The notes beneath the pieces are model-generated. The model ran no database searches. It was not told the origin of the DNA and worked only from the letters and a program-made list of their open reading frames with translations. The translations under genes and the position numbers were made by a program. DNA of 64,000 nt from Eubacterium plexicaudatum ASF492 (GTDB lineage: Bacteria; Bacillota; Clostridia; Lachnospirales; Lachnospiraceae). Each line of letters starts with the position of its first letter. Position 1 is the stretch's first letter. Below, piece after piece: positions 25,458-33,635 of this stretch. The stretch is taken from the NCBI RefSeq assembly GCF_000364225.2, contig NZ_AQFT02000001.1:5390001-5454000 (forward strand), given 5' to 3'.

Positions 25458-27278
25458 ATGAGCAGTCGAAAAAAAGAAACGAAAAAAGAAATGAAAAGAG
25501 AAAAGAATCAGGCAACTAACAATGAAACGAACAAGCAAAATACGACTACATACAGGCACAAAACGAGAAAGCTCAGTATTCGGGCAAAGGTACTCGTGCC
25601 GACGGCCGTGATGGTGGCATTTATCTGCTGTTGTATGGCGCTTCTGTTTAAGATGCGTATAGAAAGAGATATGATTTCCACAGGAGCGGAAATGGCAGTT
25701 TATGTCGGGAAGCTGGCAGAAGATAAAATAAATGGGAATTTGCTGGAAAAACTGATTCCGGGAGGAGAAAACTCCGCTTCTTATGGAGCTTTGAACAATG
25801 CATTAAAAGAAACGGTCAAAGGCTCGTCAGTGAAATATATATATACGCTGTATGCGGAAAATGGGAAAGTGTATTATGGCGTAGATGCGGATGATGAGGA
25901 CAGACAGAACATAGGAACGGAATTCGGCGAACCTTATTCGCTGTTAAAACCTGTTTTTGAAGAAGGCAAAGTAGTTAAAAGTGAATATATTGAAAAAGTG
26001 GATTCGAAAACATCCGTTATATCTGCCTATGTGCCGGTGTATAATAATAAACGGAAAATTGTAGGTGCAATCGGATGTGATTATGAAGCGGGCAATATTG
26101 TAGCGGCAGTAAATGAGACAATGAAAAGTGTTGTAATTATTGGAATCGGGTTCTTTTTCATGGCAGTCGTACTGTTTAGTATCATTATCAGCCGCATTAC
26201 AAAAAATCTCTGGAATGTTGATGATAAAATTTATGATATTGTCAACAGCAATGGAGATCTGACGCAGACGGTACGGATTCGGACGGGGGACGAGATTGAG
26301 TCTATTGCAGGACATGTAAATGAACTGCTTGCTTATATGCGTCAGATTATGATCAGCATCTCCGATAATTCCAATCAATTGAGTGAATCGTCCGAGCATG
26401 TCGCATCGCATTTGAAAGATACGCAGTCCGACGCTTCGGAAGTATCTGCTACGATGGAAGAAATGACAGCTACGATGGAAGAGACGACGTCATCCCTGAA
26501 TCGGATTAACGAGTCTGTTAATGAAGTTTTTCAGTTTATTGAAGAGATTAACGATCGTTCTAAAGAGGGCGGTATATTATCGGACGAGATTAAAGAAAGC
26601 GCGCAGAAGATGCAAACGAATGCGATTGCCGAGCAGGAGGCGGCAAAACAGCAGACAAAGGAAATTACGGAGAGTGTACATACCGGAATCGAACAGTCAA
26701 AAGCAGTGGAAAAAATCGGTGAATTGACGGCAAATATTATTAATATTACCGATCAGACGAATCTGCTTGCGCTGAATGCAAGTATCGAAGCGGCAAGAGC
26801 CGGCGAGGCGGGAAAAGGGTTTGCGGTTGTAGCGGATGAAATTGGTAAGCTTGCGGCAGATTCGGCTTCTGCTGCGGAGCAGATTCAGGACGTCAGTTCC
26901 GTTGTAATAAAAGCGGTTGGAGTACTGGCCAAAGAAGCATCCCGCATGGTAAAGTTTGTGGAAGAGGTTGCAATGAAAGGATATTCGGATCTTGTCAGGA
27001 CAAGTGTAGAGTATCATGAAGAATCCGGAAAGATCAATCATATGATGCAGGTGTTCGGGGAGCAGGCACAACAGCTGCAGAATAATATGGATGAAATTCG
27101 TCAGGTCATGGAAATGATTAATCATTCCGTTGAAGAAAGTGCGCTTGGCATCAGCCGTATTTCGGAGATGTCGGTGAATATTAATGATAATGTAAAAAAT
27201 ATCGAACAACTTGCAGATGCCAATATGGGGATTGCCAATTTGCTGGATATTGAGGTCAATAAGTTCCGACTGCAGTAA
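25458..27278 (+). CDS. Methyl-accepting chemotaxis protein
   Basis: This 606-residue membrane chemoreceptor has a very Lys/Glu-rich N-terminal tail of 45 residues (KKETKKEMKREK), a first membrane helix (VLVPTAVMVAFICCCMALLF) and an extracellular Cache-like sensor of about 160 residues (YTLYAENGKVYYGVDADDED, VISAYVPVYNNKRKIVGAIGCDYE). A second helix (VVIIGIGFFFMAVVLFSIII), a HAMP region and the signalling domain follow. The hairpin tip is TDQTNLLALNASIEAARAGEAGKGFAVVADEI. No CheA/CheW gene is nearby. The ligand is unknown. It is followed by a PilZ-like gene, suggesting a motility or second-messenger context. Confidence 0.93.
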   Translation: MSSRKKETKKEMKREKNQATNNETNKQNTTTYRHKTRKLSIRAKVLVPTAVMVAFICCCMALLFKMRIERDMISTGAEMAVYVGKLAEDKINGNLLEKLIPGGENSASYGALNNALKETVKGSSVKYIYTLYAENGKVYYGVDADDEDRQNIGTEFGEPYSLLKPVFEEGKVVKSEYIEKVDSKTSVISAYVPVYNNKRKIVGAIGCDYEAGNIVAAVNETMKSVVIIGIGFFFMAVVLFSIIISRITKNLWNVDDKIYDIVNSNGDLTQTVRIRTGDEIESIAGHVNELLAYMRQIMISISDNSNQLSESSEHVASHLKDTQSDASEVSATMEEMTATMEETTSSLNRINESVNEVFQFIEEINDRSKEGGILSDEIKESAQKMQTNAIAEQEAAKQQTKEITESVHTGIEQSKAVEKIGELTANIINITDQTNLLALNASIEAARAGEAGKGFAVVADEIGKLAADSASAAEQIQDVSSVVIKAVGVLAKEASRMVKFVEEVAMKGYSDLVRTSVEYHEESGKINHMMQVFGEQAQQLQNNMDEIRQVMEMINHSVEESALGISRISEMSVNINDNVKNIEQLADANMGIANLLDIEVNKFRLQ

Positions 27279-27371
27279 ATGGAGCAAACACACTCCAGGA
27301 ATTCCTCATTGACTTTTCGTGGAATTCAATTTATGATAAGAGCGTGCAATGAAAAGTTCGGAGGTGGCAGT

Positions 27372-27997
27372 TTGAAAATATCAGAATTAAAAAAGGACAA
27401 AAGGTGACGATCCGGTGCAAACATAAGACATTGTTAGTAGACGTGGAAGCACATGTGGCAGGAGTGCGTTCTGAGGTAGTATTGCTGGAACTGATCCGCC
27501 ATGATGGACAGATTGTAGATTTTTCCAGTCCGCATGTACAGATTATAACGATATACGAAGATGGCCTGGATATGCCGAAAGCGTGGACCAATTGCAGAAT
27601 ACAAAGAAGGACCGTAGACGGCAGACAGTATCATGCACTGGCGGCGCCAAAGGCGAGTGTCAAAGTAAATCGCCGAAAAGTTGCAAGAATTTTATTGAAT
27701 AAGCCGGGAATATTAAAGATCAGTAATGTATCGGATCCGGTAAATATAATGATTCATGATCTTTGCGTAAATGGAATCGGATTTGAATGTCCGGTAAAGA
27801 TCGAAGAGCAGGATATCCGGCATTTGTATATTCAGTTTATGGATGAAGACAGAGATGAGGAAGAAGAGATTAAAGTAGAAGCAAGAGGTGTATGGAAAAA
27901 AGAGTTGCCAGGAGGCGGGTTTTTTTATGGATGCCGACTGGTCAATGCGGAAGAAAATCTCGGCTATTATATCGCAGGAAAGATGCGTGAAACGTAA
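27372..27997 (+). CDS. PilZ-like, possible c-di-GMP-binding protein (frame-disrupted start)
   Basis: CGGAGGTGGCAG precedes a TTG start at 27372, giving KISELKK. One added A in the A6 run at 27389-27394 then joins it to GQKVTIRCKHKTLLVDVEAHVAG and the rest of the frame (208 residues). The N-terminal half resembles the YcgR-like beta-barrel. The C-terminal half is PilZ-like: INRRKVARI-type basic start (VNRRKVARILLNKPG), HDLCVNGIGFEC in place of the usual D/NxSxxG motif, and YGCRLVNAEENLG. The binding motif is degenerate, so c-di-GMP binding is uncertain. A terminator follows. Confidence 0.65.
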
Positions 27998-28032
27998 CAG
28001 TAATACAAATAAAATATGGAATGATATAATGA

Positions 28033-28074
28033 AAGGCGCCAACAACTTAACTCTTTAAATTGCTGACGCCTTTT
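28033..28074. terminator. Bidirectional terminator after the PilZ-like gene
   Basis: A 16-bp imperfect inverted repeat (GGCGCCAACAACTTAA against TTAAATTGCTGACGCC) is flanked by AAA and TTTT. It can end both the MCP/PilZ transcript and the minus-strand repeat RNA arriving from 29 kb. Confidence 0.75.
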
Positions 28075-28080
28075 AGACTG

Positions 28081-28200
28081 TTATATCCATGGGTTTATGC
28101 CATGCCTTTCTTTCATATTTACTAACAACGATATCTTAAATGAGGAATGAAATGTTGTAATTTTTTTAATATGTTCCAGCTTAGTCCATTCAATATTCAT
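28081..28200 (-). CDS. Possible 39-residue small protein at the 3' end of the repeat RNA
   Basis: ATG at 28200 opens a 39-codon frame (MNIEWTKLEHIKKITTF ... HGINPWI, stop at 28081). AAGGA lies about 9 bases upstream. The product is basic with two Trp residues and no membrane segment. It ends directly before the terminator. This could be a small protein encoded by the repeat transcript or a chance frame. Confidence 0.3.
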   Translation of the reverse strand: MNIEWTKLEHIKKITTFHSSFKISLLVNMKERHGINPWI

Positions 28201-28344
28201 ATCTGTTTTCCTTGAATGCATTTGATCCGGATCCATATATGAATGTACTCGACTGAATCTCCGACCACTTTACAGTGTTGTCTTCACGGTGTCTTATGCA
28301 TATCATGTAACTAATCTGAAAACGTTCTTAAGTTTTGAATCATG

Positions 28345-28783
28345 CATTGGAGTTTACCCCGCTTTCTTTAAGACTTTAAAATAAATTGGTGGAATTAAGC
28401 TATCGTATCCATTGGATTGTCCCCGCTTTCGTTTTGTAGCAAATCATGTAGATAAAAATTCGGGTTTAGAATCATGTTCCCATTGGTCCGTACCCCACTT
28501 TCATTCAATATTACAGCTTGTGTATATTAACAAAAATCCGGGTTTAAACTGCTGTTTTCATTGGTCTGTACCCCGCTTTCTTAATTTTACTATCACGATG
28601 CAGGTATAAATAATTCCGGGTTTAAGCTGTTCCCTCCATTGGATTGTCCTCGCTTTCGTTGGATTTTCAAAAACAAACAAGGCTTAAATGACTATCTCCA
28701 TTGGTCCGTACTCCGTTTCATCAGATTATGCATTACACTTTGTGTATGATTGTTATGTAATCATTGGTCCGTACCCCGTTTCA
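28345..28783 (-). repeat. Seven degenerate tandem repeats, period 62-78 bp
   Basis: On the + strand CATTGG recurs at 28345, 28410, 28481, 28559, 28637, 28699 and 28762, each followed by a GTACCCCGCTTTC-like end. Spacings are 65, 71, 78, 78, 62 and 63 bp. An upstream TCCGGGTTTAAxCTGT-like block is shared by the middle units. Units differ by point changes and small indels, unlike CRISPR direct repeats. Confidence 0.85.
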
Positions 28784-28990
28784 TAAAATATTAGGTAATT
28801 CGTTCTTATGCTGGTGGACTCACCCCTCTCTTTGCTTTTACACTCTGATTTTGGATAGAAAAGATTTCCGATAAAATCTTTTGCGGTTCTTAAAATCTCT
28901 TTTGTTGGAACCTGTGATAGTTATGTTGTAAGTTCTGAGAGTGTATCGGCTGTTTTTATTTTGTTGTTCCGTTTGTTTTTTGTTGAGATT

Positions 28991-29019
28991 ATAATATCAA
29001 ACAAATAAGCATTTGTCAA
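28991..29019 (-). promoter_or_regulatory. Promoter of the repeat RNA
   Basis: On the minus strand TTGACA (29019-29014) is followed after exactly 17 bp by TATTAT (28996-28991), inside an A/T-rich region. It drives transcription away from secA and across the repeats. Confidence 0.7.
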
Positions 29020-29170
29020 CAATAAATTAGAAAAAAATAAAAAAAATAATAGTAAGCAGAAATATGATGAAAAAATATAAAAAATTCTGAAAATTAAGAC
29101 AATTCAAATGCAATATTTGGAATAAAGCGTATGGACACGATGCAGATCGGACAGAATAATGTATCGGCTG

Positions 29171-29335
29171 CTAGTACACCGTAAAATAAATATCTGGTCA
29201 TCCTGCTTGTCTAAATCTCCATGAGCACATGGCAAAAATCCTCAATGTACCCCGGTACACCTCCGGTTTTTGCCATGCACTCATGAAGATTTATCCGGCG
29301 CAATATAACCAGATATTTATTTTACGGTGTACTAG
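29171..29335. repeat. 165-bp long imperfect palindrome, MITE-like
   Basis: The outer arms (29171-29198 and 29308-29335) are 28-bp perfect inverted repeats beginning CTAGTACACCG. Inner arms (29212-29238 and 29267-29293) match with three changes, and the centre is TGTACCCCGGTACA. The whole can fold into one long hairpin or cruciform. It has no coding capacity. Its size and ends resemble a miniature inverted-repeat element; a target duplication cannot be shown here. Confidence 0.75.
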
Positions 29336-29336
29336 G

Positions 29337-29416
29337 AATCCGGCATTTTGCCGCAGGCAAACTTTCAATATGCCGGATTCTGTTACTGTGAGCACCGCAG
29401 GTGTGAACAGTAACAG
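29337..29416. repeat. Two adjacent hairpins upstream of secA
   Basis: AATCCGGCA (29337-29345) pairs with TGCCGGATT (29371-29379) and encloses a smaller TTGCC/GGCAA hairpin. Immediately after it, CTGTTACTGT pairs with ACAGTAACAG (29380-29416) around an inner GCACC/GGTGT stem, followed by TTTATAA. They lie before the secA promoter, so they are not in the secA leader. Confidence 0.7.
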
Positions 29417-29454
29417 TTTATAAAATATTCACAAATAGTTCACTGCATTATCTA

Positions 29455-29483
29455 TTGTTTCAAAATCCAAGTAGTGCTATAAT
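29455..29483 (+). promoter_or_regulatory. Promoter of secA
   Basis: TTGTTT (29455-29460) is followed after 17 bp by TATAAT (29478-29483). The RNA would start near 29490, 45 nt before the secA start codon. Confidence 0.7.
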
Positions 29484-29534
29484 AGAACCAATTTTGTGAT
29501 GCATGATAAGTATACGACAATGATAGGAGATTAT

Positions 29535-32105
29535 ATGGGAGCATTTGAAAAAATATTCGGAACGCACAGTGAACGTGAGTTGAAAAGAATAAAACCACTG
29601 GTAGATAAGATTGAAGCCCTGCGTCCTACAATGCAGGGACTTTCCGATGAAGAATTACAGGCAAAAACGCCGGAGTTCAAAAAACGTCTGGAAGCAGGCG
29701 AGACGATGGATGATATCTTAGTGGAGGCATTTGCCGTAGTCAGAGAAGCATCATGGCGCGTACTTCATATGGAGCCGTTCCGTGTGCAGCTGATCGGTGG
29801 CATTATTTTGCATCAGGGCCGCATTGCGGAGATGAAAACAGGAGAAGGTAAGACTCTTGTAGCGACGATGCCGTCTTATTTGAATGCACTGGAAGGAAAA
29901 GGAGTTCATATTGTAACGGTGAACGATTATCTGGCACAGCGTGATGCGGATGAGATGGGGCAGGTGCATCGGTTCCTCGGCCTGACAGTCGGATGTATTT
30001 TAAACAGTATGGATAATGACCGGCGGCGGGAGGCGTATGCCTGCGACATCACTTATGTGACGAATAATGAACTCGGATTTGATTATCTGAGAGATAATAT
30101 GGTAATTTATAAAGAACAGCTCGTGCAGAGAGAGCTTCACTATGCGATTGTGGACGAGGTGGACTCGATTCTGATTGACGAGGCACGTACACCGCTTATT
30201 ATTTCAGGACAGAGCGGTAAATCCACAAAGCTGTATGAGGCGTGCAATATTCTGGCGCAGCAGTTAAAACGCGGACAGGGTGACGGTGAGTTTACCAAAA
30301 TGGATGCCATTATGGGTGTCGAAGTGGAAGAAGACGGAGATTTTATCGTCAACGAAAAGGACAAGGTTGTAAACCTGACTGCGGAAGGCGTGAAAAAGGT
30401 AGAAAAGTTCTTTAATATAGAAAATCTTGCGGATGCGGAAAATCTGGAAATCCAGCATAATATTATACTGGCGCTGCGAGCGCACAATCTGATGTTCCGT
30501 GATAAAGATTATGTTGTCAAAGATGAGGAAGTGCTGATCGTAGACGAATTTACCGGACGTATTATGCCGGGGCGCCGTTATTCGGACGGGCTGCATCAGG
30601 CGATTGAAGCAAAAGAACATGTGAAGGTAAAACGGGAAAGCCGTACACTGGCAACCATTACATTCCAGAACTTTTTCAATAAATTTGAAAAGAAAGCAGG
30701 TATGACAGGTACCGCGCTGACAGAGGAGCAGGAGTTCCGTGATATTTATGGAATGGACGTTATTGAAATACCGACAAATAAGCCGGTCGTACGTGTAGAC
30801 CACCAGGATGCCGTATATAAGACACAGAAGGAAAAATTCCATGCGGTCTGTGATGATGTGGAGGAAAGCTATGCAAAAGGGCAGCCGGTACTCGTCGGTA
30901 CCGTAACGATTGAGATTTCCGAGCTGTTGGACAAGATGCTCAGCCGCAGAGGGATTAAGCATCAGGTATTAAACGCCAAGTTCCATGAGATGGAAGCGGA
31001 GATTGTCAGCCATGCCGGTGAACACGGAGCGGTTACGATTGCGACCAATATGGCAGGCCGTGGTACGGATATCAAACTGGATGAAGAAGCGAGAAAAGCC
31101 GGCGGATTAAAAATTATCGGTACGGAGCGTCATGAATCCAGACGTATAGACAATCAGCTGCGCGGTCGTTCCGGTCGTCAGGGCGATCCGGGTGAATCCA
31201 AGTTTTATATTTCTCTGGAAGATGATCTGATGCGTCTGTTCGGCTCGGAAAAACTGATGGATATATTCAATGCACTGGGTGTGCCGGAAGGCGAAGAAAT
31301 TCAGCATAAGATGCTCACAAATGCGATTGAGAAGGCGCAGAAGAAAATTGAAGGAAACAACTTCGGCATTCGGAAAAATCTGCTGGAATATGATCAGGTT
31401 ATGAACGATCAGAGAGAGATTGTATATGAAGAACGTATGAAAGTACTGAATGGGGAAAACATGCGTGATTCTATTTACAAGATGATCGTAGACTTTGTGG
31501 AAGCAACGGTAGACACCTGTCTGTCAGATGATGTAAGCCGTGAAGAATGGGATGTGGAAGAGCTGAATCAGCTGCTGATCCCGGTTATTCCGCTGGAACC
31601 TCTGACGGAGGAATCCATAGCAGAATGCAAGAACAGCAAAGAAGTGAAGCATAAATTAAAAGAGCAGGCAGTAAAGCTGTATGAAGAAAAAGAAGCCGAA
31701 TTTCCGGAACCGGAAGCAATCCGTGAGCTGGAACGTGTCATTTTATTAAAGGTGATTGACCGCAAATGGATGGCACATCTGGATGATATGGATCAGCTTC
31801 GTCAGGGTATCGGCCTGCAGGCTTATGGACAGAGAGATCCGCTTGTGGAATACAAGCTGATGGGCTTTGAGATGTTTGACGGAATGACGCAGAATATGCG
31901 GGAAGATACGCTCCGACTGATGTATCATGTCAGAATGGAAGAAAAGGTGGAACGTGAGGAAGTAGCGAAAGTGACCGGAACCAATAAAGATGATTCGGCG
32001 GCTGCAAAACCAAAAACGAGAGAGAGCAAGAAAATTTATCCGAATGATCCATGCCCATGCGGAAGCGGAAAGAAGTATAAGCATTGCTGCATGAATAAGC
32101 TTTAA
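29535..32105 (+). CDS. secA: Protein translocase ATPase SecA
   Basis: This 856-residue motor drives preproteins through SecYEG. The start is ATG 29535 (MGAFEKIFGTHSERELKR), preceded by TAGGAG; an in-frame ATG at 29496 lies almost on the predicted RNA start. Walker A is MKTGEGKTL and Walker B DEVDSILIDEART. Helicase motifs include GMTGTA, TNMAGRGTDIKL and QLRGRSGRQGDPG. The helical scaffold/wing region follows, and a C-terminal SEC-C zinc motif (NDPCPCGSGKKYKHCC) ends the protein. The frame is complete. It is expressed from its own promoter. Confidence 0.98.
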   Translation: MGAFEKIFGTHSERELKRIKPLVDKIEALRPTMQGLSDEELQAKTPEFKKRLEAGETMDDILVEAFAVVREASWRVLHMEPFRVQLIGGIILHQGRIAEMKTGEGKTLVATMPSYLNALEGKGVHIVTVNDYLAQRDADEMGQVHRFLGLTVGCILNSMDNDRRREAYACDITYVTNNELGFDYLRDNMVIYKEQLVQRELHYAIVDEVDSILIDEARTPLIISGQSGKSTKLYEACNILAQQLKRGQGDGEFTKMDAIMGVEVEEDGDFIVNEKDKVVNLTAEGVKKVEKFFNIENLADAENLEIQHNIILALRAHNLMFRDKDYVVKDEEVLIVDEFTGRIMPGRRYSDGLHQAIEAKEHVKVKRESRTLATITFQNFFNKFEKKAGMTGTALTEEQEFRDIYGMDVIEIPTNKPVVRVDHQDAVYKTQKEKFHAVCDDVEESYAKGQPVLVGTVTIEISELLDKMLSRRGIKHQVLNAKFHEMEAEIVSHAGEHGAVTIATNMAGRGTDIKLDEEARKAGGLKIIGTERHESRRIDNQLRGRSGRQGDPGESKFYISLEDDLMRLFGSEKLMDIFNALGVPEGEEIQHKMLTNAIEKAQKKIEGNNFGIRKNLLEYDQVMNDQREIVYEERMKVLNGENMRDSIYKMIVDFVEATVDTCLSDDVSREEWDVEELNQLLIPVIPLEPLTEESIAECKNSKEVKHKLKEQAVKLYEEKEAEFPEPEAIRELERVILLKVIDRKWMAHLDDMDQLRQGIGLQAYGQRDPLVEYKLMGFEMFDGMTQNMREDTLRLMYHVRMEEKVEREEVAKVTGTNKDDSAAAKPKTRESKKIYPNDPCPCGSGKKYKHCCMNKL

Positions 32106-32150
32106 CAAACGGCGTCCGGCTGCGGATGTTGAATATACGCAAGAAAATGT

Positions 32151-32179
32151 TTGAAAAACAGTTGTTGATAGGGTATACT
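32151..32179 (+). promoter_or_regulatory. Promoter of the flavodiiron gene
   Basis: TTGAAA (32151-32156) is followed after 17 bp by TATACT (32174-32179). The -10 region is preceded by ATAGGG, as in the Wadjet promoter at 33558. Confidence 0.75.
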
Positions 32180-32280
32180 ATAAGCCATGCAGGTATGTTG
32201 TCCTGCCGGTAATATACGATAATAAAACAAACAGCCTGTTATGAAAATTAAGATACAAAACACTTGAAAGGAGAAGATTT

Positions 32281-33456
32281 ATGCAGGTAACAATTTCAGA
32301 TGCCATCAAATACATCGGTGTAGACGACAGAGATATTGACTTATTTGAGAGTCAGTATGTAGTGCCGGATGGAGTAACGTACAATTCTTATTTGATTTTA
32401 GATGAAAAAACAGCATTGATGGATACGGTAGATACCAGAGGGATGGAAGAATGGGAACAGAAGTTAAAGGATGCCTTAAATGGCAGAAATCTGGACTTTT
32501 TGGTTATTTCTCATCTGGAACCGGATCATGCGGGCAGCATTGGAAGACTGCTGGAGCTGTATCCGGATGTTGTAATCGTAGGAAATGCAAAGACCTTTAA
32601 TATGCTGCCGCAGTTTTTCGATGTGGCATTAGATGACCGTTCGATTGAAGTCAGAGAAGGCGATACGTTATCGCTTGGTACACATACGTTGCATTTTTAC
32701 ATGGCTCCGATGGTACATTGGCCGGAAGTTATGGTTACTTATGAAAGCAGCGAGAAGATTTTGTTTTCTGCAGATGGATTTGGAAAGTTTGGCGCAATGG
32801 ATGCCGAAGACGATGAGGGCTGGGCATGTGAAGCAAGAAGATATTACTTCAATATTGTCGGCAGATACGGCACATCCGTGCAGGCGCTTTTGAAAAAAGC
32901 AGCCGGACTGGATATTGCAATGATCTGTCCGCTGCACGGACCGATTTTAAAAGAAGATCTTGGTTACTATATCGGTCTGTATGATACATGGAGCAGCTAC
33001 AAGCCGGAAAATTCGGGTGTGCTGATTGCATATGCGTCCATTCACGGAAATACGGCAAAAGCAGCAAAAAAACTTGGCGAAATGCTGCGTGAAAAGGGCG
33101 TGGAAAAAGTCGTTGTCAGCGATCTTGCAAGAGAAGATACGGCAGAAGTAATTGAAGATGCGTTCCGCTATGACCGCATGATTTTAGCAGCTGCCAGCTA
33201 TGACGGCGGCGTGTTCCCGTGCATGCAGGATTTCTTACATCATTTACAGAGCAAGGCTTATCAAAAGCGTACGGTCGGTATTCTGGAAAACGGTTCCTGG
33301 GGCCCGACAGCAGGAAGAACAATGAAGGCGATACTGGAATCCATGAAAAATGTTTCTATCGTAGAGCCGCTTGTTACGATCAAATCTACATTAAAAGAAG
33401 AAAATATGGCAGATCTGGAAGCACTGGCAGATGCAATTGTGGATGCAGGTGTGTAA
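32281..33456 (+). CDS. Flavodiiron protein (A-type flavoprotein, oxygen/NO reductase)
   Basis: This 391-residue enzyme reduces O2 or NO to protect anaerobes. The N-terminal metallo-beta-lactamase-like domain carries the diiron ligands: HLEPDH (HxExDH), MVHWPEVM, SADGFG and CPLHGPI. The C-terminal flavodoxin domain has VLIAYASIHGNTAKAAKK for FMN and AAASYDGGVFPCMQDFLHHL. It lacks the extra rubredoxin or flavin-reductase domain of longer forms, so electrons must come from a separate rubredoxin or similar donor. AAAGGAG precedes the ATG. It is monocistronic, with its own promoter and terminator. Confidence 0.95.
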   Translation: MQVTISDAIKYIGVDDRDIDLFESQYVVPDGVTYNSYLILDEKTALMDTVDTRGMEEWEQKLKDALNGRNLDFLVISHLEPDHAGSIGRLLELYPDVVIVGNAKTFNMLPQFFDVALDDRSIEVREGDTLSLGTHTLHFYMAPMVHWPEVMVTYESSEKILFSADGFGKFGAMDAEDDEGWACEARRYYFNIVGRYGTSVQALLKKAAGLDIAMICPLHGPILKEDLGYYIGLYDTWSSYKPENSGVLIAYASIHGNTAKAAKKLGEMLREKGVEKVVVSDLAREDTAEVIEDAFRYDRMILAAASYDGGVFPCMQDFLHHLQSKAYQKRTVGILENGSWGPTAGRTMKAILESMKNVSIVEPLVTIKSTLKEENMADLEALADAIVDAGV

Positions 33457-33463
33457 AGGTTTT

Positions 33464-33496
33464 AAAAAGGTGCATGCTTAGGTATGTACCTTTTTT
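33464..33496 (+). terminator. Terminator of the flavodiiron gene
   Basis: AAAAAGGTGCAT pairs with ATGTACCTTTTT around a short loop and continues into a T-run just after the stop. Confidence 0.8.
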
Positions 33497-33557
33497 GTAC
33501 TTTCCGATATGTTTTTAGAGCAGGCTAAAAAAAGCCGGCCGGAATATGAGAAACTAT

Positions 33558-33586
33558 TTGAAAAAAGAGCATTCATAGGGTATACT
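33558..33586 (+). promoter_or_regulatory. Promoter of the Wadjet operon
   Basis: TTGAAA (33558-33563) is followed after 17 bp by TATACT (33581-33586), 50 bp before jetD. A second TATACT follows at 33591. Confidence 0.75.
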
Positions 33587-33635
33587 AGAGTATACTGTAG
33601 ATGACAGTTTTAAGGACGAACAAGGATGTAAAAAA

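Larger units (their letters stand above)
28075..28984 (-). ncRNA. Predicted 0.9-kb minus-strand RNA with seven degenerate repeats
   Basis: The strand call rests on a TTGACA-17-TATTAT promoter at 29019-28991 and a terminator at 28033-28074. Between them there is no long coding frame. The transcript would hold a GATTTT/AAAATC hairpin near its 5' end (28858-28881), then seven repeat units, then a tail with a 39-codon frame. Most units begin GAAAGCGGGG (the first two GAAACGG) and have ACCAATG or TCCAATG by position 22. Four or five also carry TTAAACCCGGA-like bases 10-15 nt later that could pair with GCGGGG. It matches no RNA family I recognise. Expression and function are inferred. Confidence 0.5.

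Noticed and set aside
28412..28609. 65-residue coding frame on the + strand over the repeats
   Set aside because: It only reflects the repeated HWSVP-like translation of the repeat units, has no ribosome-binding site, and runs against the promoter.
28345..28783. CRISPR array
   Set aside because: The repeats differ at many positions, the period varies from 62 to 78 bp, and no cas genes are nearby. True CRISPR repeats are nearly identical.
29229..29423. 64-residue coding frame across the palindrome
   Set aside because: It crosses the palindrome and hairpins, has no ribosome-binding site and no family resemblance.
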